Shown: one piece after another, positions 31,228 through 32,680 of the stretch | How the letters are laid out: every line of letters starts with the position of its first letter | Position numbering within the stretch: position 1 is the stretch's first letter | From: Bifidobacterium breve | GTDB taxonomy: Bacteria; Actinomycetota; Acidimicrobiia; Acidimicrobiales; Acidimicrobilacustridaceae | NCBI GenBank assembly: GCA_945862505.1 | Contig: CAMAYJ010000026.1 | Span: forward strand, 1-32,680 | Direction: 5' to 3' | DNA length: 32,680 bases | Notes under the pieces: generated by a model | The model's database searches: none | Seen by the model: the letters and a program-made list of their open reading frames with translations, nothing else | Told to the model about the DNA's origin: nothing | Program-made: the position numbers and the translations under genes

Positions 31228-32487
31228 ATGAGTAAACATGATGCTTCAACGCCTATTGCCGAACTTGGTCGTCGTTCAAAGGCTGCGTCAAGGGCGTTAG
31301 CTACCGCATCCACCGAGCAGAAGAATCACGCACTGCATGCTGCTGCAGATCGACTCGTTGTTTCTTCTGACGCAGTCCTCAGCGCGAATGCTGTCGATGT
31401 GACCCGCGCCGAAGCCGATGGGGTGAGTTCCACGGTGGTCGATCGACTGCGACTCGACGAAAAGCGGATCGCTTCGATGGCTGGGGGACTGCGCCAAGTC
31501 GCATCATTGGCCGATCCTGTCGGCGAAATTATCGATGGTTGGGTGCGCCCCAACGGGCTTCGCATCTCCCGCGTGAGAGTTCCGCTTGGTGTTATTGCGA
31601 TCATCTACGAGAACCGTCCCAACGTCACCTCCGATGCAGCTGGACTCTGTTTGAAAGCAGGGAACGCGGCGTTCCTTCGTGGCTCCTCGGGAGCGATCGA
31701 TTCGAACATTGCTATTGAGACTGTTTTACGTTCGGCGATAACAGAAGCGTCGTTGCCTGCCGATTCGGTGATTCTCGTTGCTGATACTTCGCGTGAAGCG
31801 GCTGTTGAGTTCATGCGTCAACGTGACACGATCGATTGTCTGATTCCACGCGGCGGACCCTCGCTTATTGCATCGATTCTCGAGAACGCGACTGTTCCCT
31901 ATGTGATCGATGGCGACGGAAACTGTCACGTGTATGTCGATGTCGATGCTGATCTTGAAATGGCCATCCAAATCATTGTGAACGCCAAGATGCAACGCCC
32001 ATCGGTTTGCAACGCAGCGGAGACCCTGCTTGTCCATCGTGATGTGGCTGGCGAGTTCCTGTCGAGAGCAGTGTCTGCGTTAGCCGGCGTAGAACTGCGC
32101 GCCGACCAGCGGGCGCTCGAGTTTCTACCCGGAGCGACCCTGGCAACCGAGGAAGATTGGTCTACTGAATTCCTCGACCTCACGCTGGCTGTCGGCATTG
32201 TCGACGACCTCGATGCGGCAGTCGAGCACATCGCTCGCAATGGTTCCGGGCACTCAGAGGCGATCGTTACTCGTTCGCTCGAGGCTGCCGACCGCTTCAC
32301 TCATGAGGTCGATGCGGCCGCCGTTCTTGTCAACGCATCGACCCGATTCGTCGATGGTGAAGAGTTCGGATTCGGAGCCGAGATTGGCATCTCAACCCAG
32401 AAACTGCACGCCCGAGGACCGATGGGGCTCCGTGAACTCACGACAGCCAAGTTCATCGTGCGAGGCCAAGGACAAACCCGAGGCTGA
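31228..32487 (+). CDS. proA: Glutamate-5-semialdehyde dehydrogenase (gamma-glutamyl phosphate reductase)
   Basis: This 419-residue NADPH-dependent enzyme reduces gamma-glutamyl phosphate, the product of ProB. It has the aldehyde-dehydrogenase fold with PLGVIAIIYENRPNVTSDAAGLCLKAGNAAFLRG (119-151), the active-site Cys261 in KMQRPSVCNAAET, and the C-terminal EFGFGAEIGISTQKLHARGPMGL. The length is nearly that of the E. coli enzyme (417). ATG 31228 is preferred over an upstream GTG at 31183, which would add 15 unconserved residues and would include the promoter. The usual proB-proA pairing is split by the inverted murJ, and proA has its own promoter-like sequence. Confidence 0.96.
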   Translation: MSKHDASTPIAELGRRSKAASRALATASTEQKNHALHAAADRLVVSSDAVLSANAVDVTRAEADGVSSTVVDRLRLDEKRIASMAGGLRQVASLADPVGEIIDGWVRPNGLRISRVRVPLGVIAIIYENRPNVTSDAAGLCLKAGNAAFLRGSSGAIDSNIAIETVLRSAITEASLPADSVILVADTSREAAVEFMRQRDTIDCLIPRGGPSLIASILENATVPYVIDGDGNCHVYVDVDADLEMAIQIIVNAKMQRPSVCNAAETLLVHRDVAGEFLSRAVSALAGVELRADQRALEFLPGATLATEEDWSTEFLDLTLAVGIVDDLDAAVEHIARNGSGHSEAIVTRSLEAADRFTHEVDAAAVLVNASTRFVDGEEFGFGAEIGISTQKLHARGPMGLRELTTAKFIVRGQGQTRG

Positions 32488-32522
32488 TCGGCTGCGGTGC
32501 AAGTCGGGGGTTCGCGGGCCGG

Positions 32523-32528
32523 TAATGT
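32523..32528 (+). promoter_or_regulatory. -10 box of the MoxR-type gene (TAATGT)
   Basis: TAATGT ends 6 nt before the ATG at 32535, in line with the other leaderless-type starts in the window. No ribosome site lies between them. Confidence 0.4.
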
Positions 32529-32534
32529 CGGTAA

Positions 32535-32680
32535 ATGGATTATCGCTTCGAAACCCCCGCGGACGTCAGCACCCGGCTGCGCGACGTCGACTACCTCTCT
32601 GACGAGGCCATTGCCGGAGTCGTGTTCCTTGCCGATCGGCTCGGCAAACCAATTTTGGTTGAGGGCCCCGCTGGCACTGG
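32535..32680 (+). CDS. MoxR-type AAA ATPase, N-terminal fragment
   Basis: Only the first 48 residues lie in the window; the frame is open at the right edge. The sequence DYLSDEAIAGVVFLADRLGKPILVEGPAGTG ends within the Walker A motif (GPAGTGKT expected). Spacing from the start and the phrase 'KPILVEGPAGTG' match MoxR-family AAA+ ATPases, which often work with VWA-domain proteins in cofactor insertion or complex assembly. Such a partner would be expected downstream. The place after proA is usually taken by nadD/rsfS in actinobacteria, so the conserved order seems to break here. Confidence 0.75.
   Translation, partial: MDYRFETPADVSTRLRDVDYLSDEAIAGVVFLADRLGKPILVEGPAGT

Overview
The window reads as a chromosomal segment of a moderately GC-rich actinobacterium, most likely of the class Acidimicrobiia. 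Reasons are the actinobacterial gene order tig-clpP-clpX-folC-ndk-mreBCD-mrdA-rodA-(two radical-SAM-linked genes)-rne-rplU-rpmA-obgE-proB-proA, an F420-type luciferase-like oxidoreductase, and many start codons 6-9 nt behind a TANNNT -10 box, as expected of leaderless transcripts. The class assignment is an inference from gene order and style, not from a database comparison.

Bases 1-9423 are the accessory part. A translationally coupled trio (C-terminal part of an LLM-class oxidoreductase, a crotonase-fold protein lacking one canonical glutamate, and a 14-TM DHA2-type exporter) is followed by four genes that look like an oxidative/lipid-modification neighbourhood: a TauD-like Fe(II)/2-oxoglutarate dioxygenase (minus), a membrane PlsC-type acyltransferase and a PhyH-type dioxygenase (plus), and a protein joining a metallo-beta-lactamase fold to a C-terminal Rieske [2Fe-2S] domain (minus). 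A palindrome-rich gap lies between the divergent TauD-like and acyltransferase genes. Next come tRNA-Gly(TCC) with a strong hairpin, an unrecognised five-TM protein with a His/Cys-rich exported domain, and tRNA-Pro(TGG).

Bases 9628-32680 are housekeeping. tig, clpP and clpX supply folding and proteolysis; folC and ndk supply folate and nucleotide metabolism; mreB, mreC, mreD, mrdA and rodA form the elongasome for lateral-wall synthesis; a radical SAM protein and its partner are coupled upstream of RNase E/G; rplU and rpmA encode ribosomal proteins L21 and L27; obgE is a ribosome-assembly GTPase; proB and proA make proline. Two minus-strand genes interrupt this order: a dgt-like HD phosphohydrolase between rpmA and obgE, and murJ between proB and proA. 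valS, often found between clpX and folC in actinobacteria, is absent here, and there is one clpP instead of two. The window ends inside a MoxR-type AAA ATPase gene.

The points most worth a second look are the metallo-beta-lactamase/Rieske fusion and its dioxygenase/acyltransferase neighbours, the unknown His/Cys-rich membrane protein, the recurrent leaderless-promoter architecture, and the Obg protein whose G4 motif reads SRAD instead of NKxD. No mobile element, CRISPR array, rRNA or prophage is visible.
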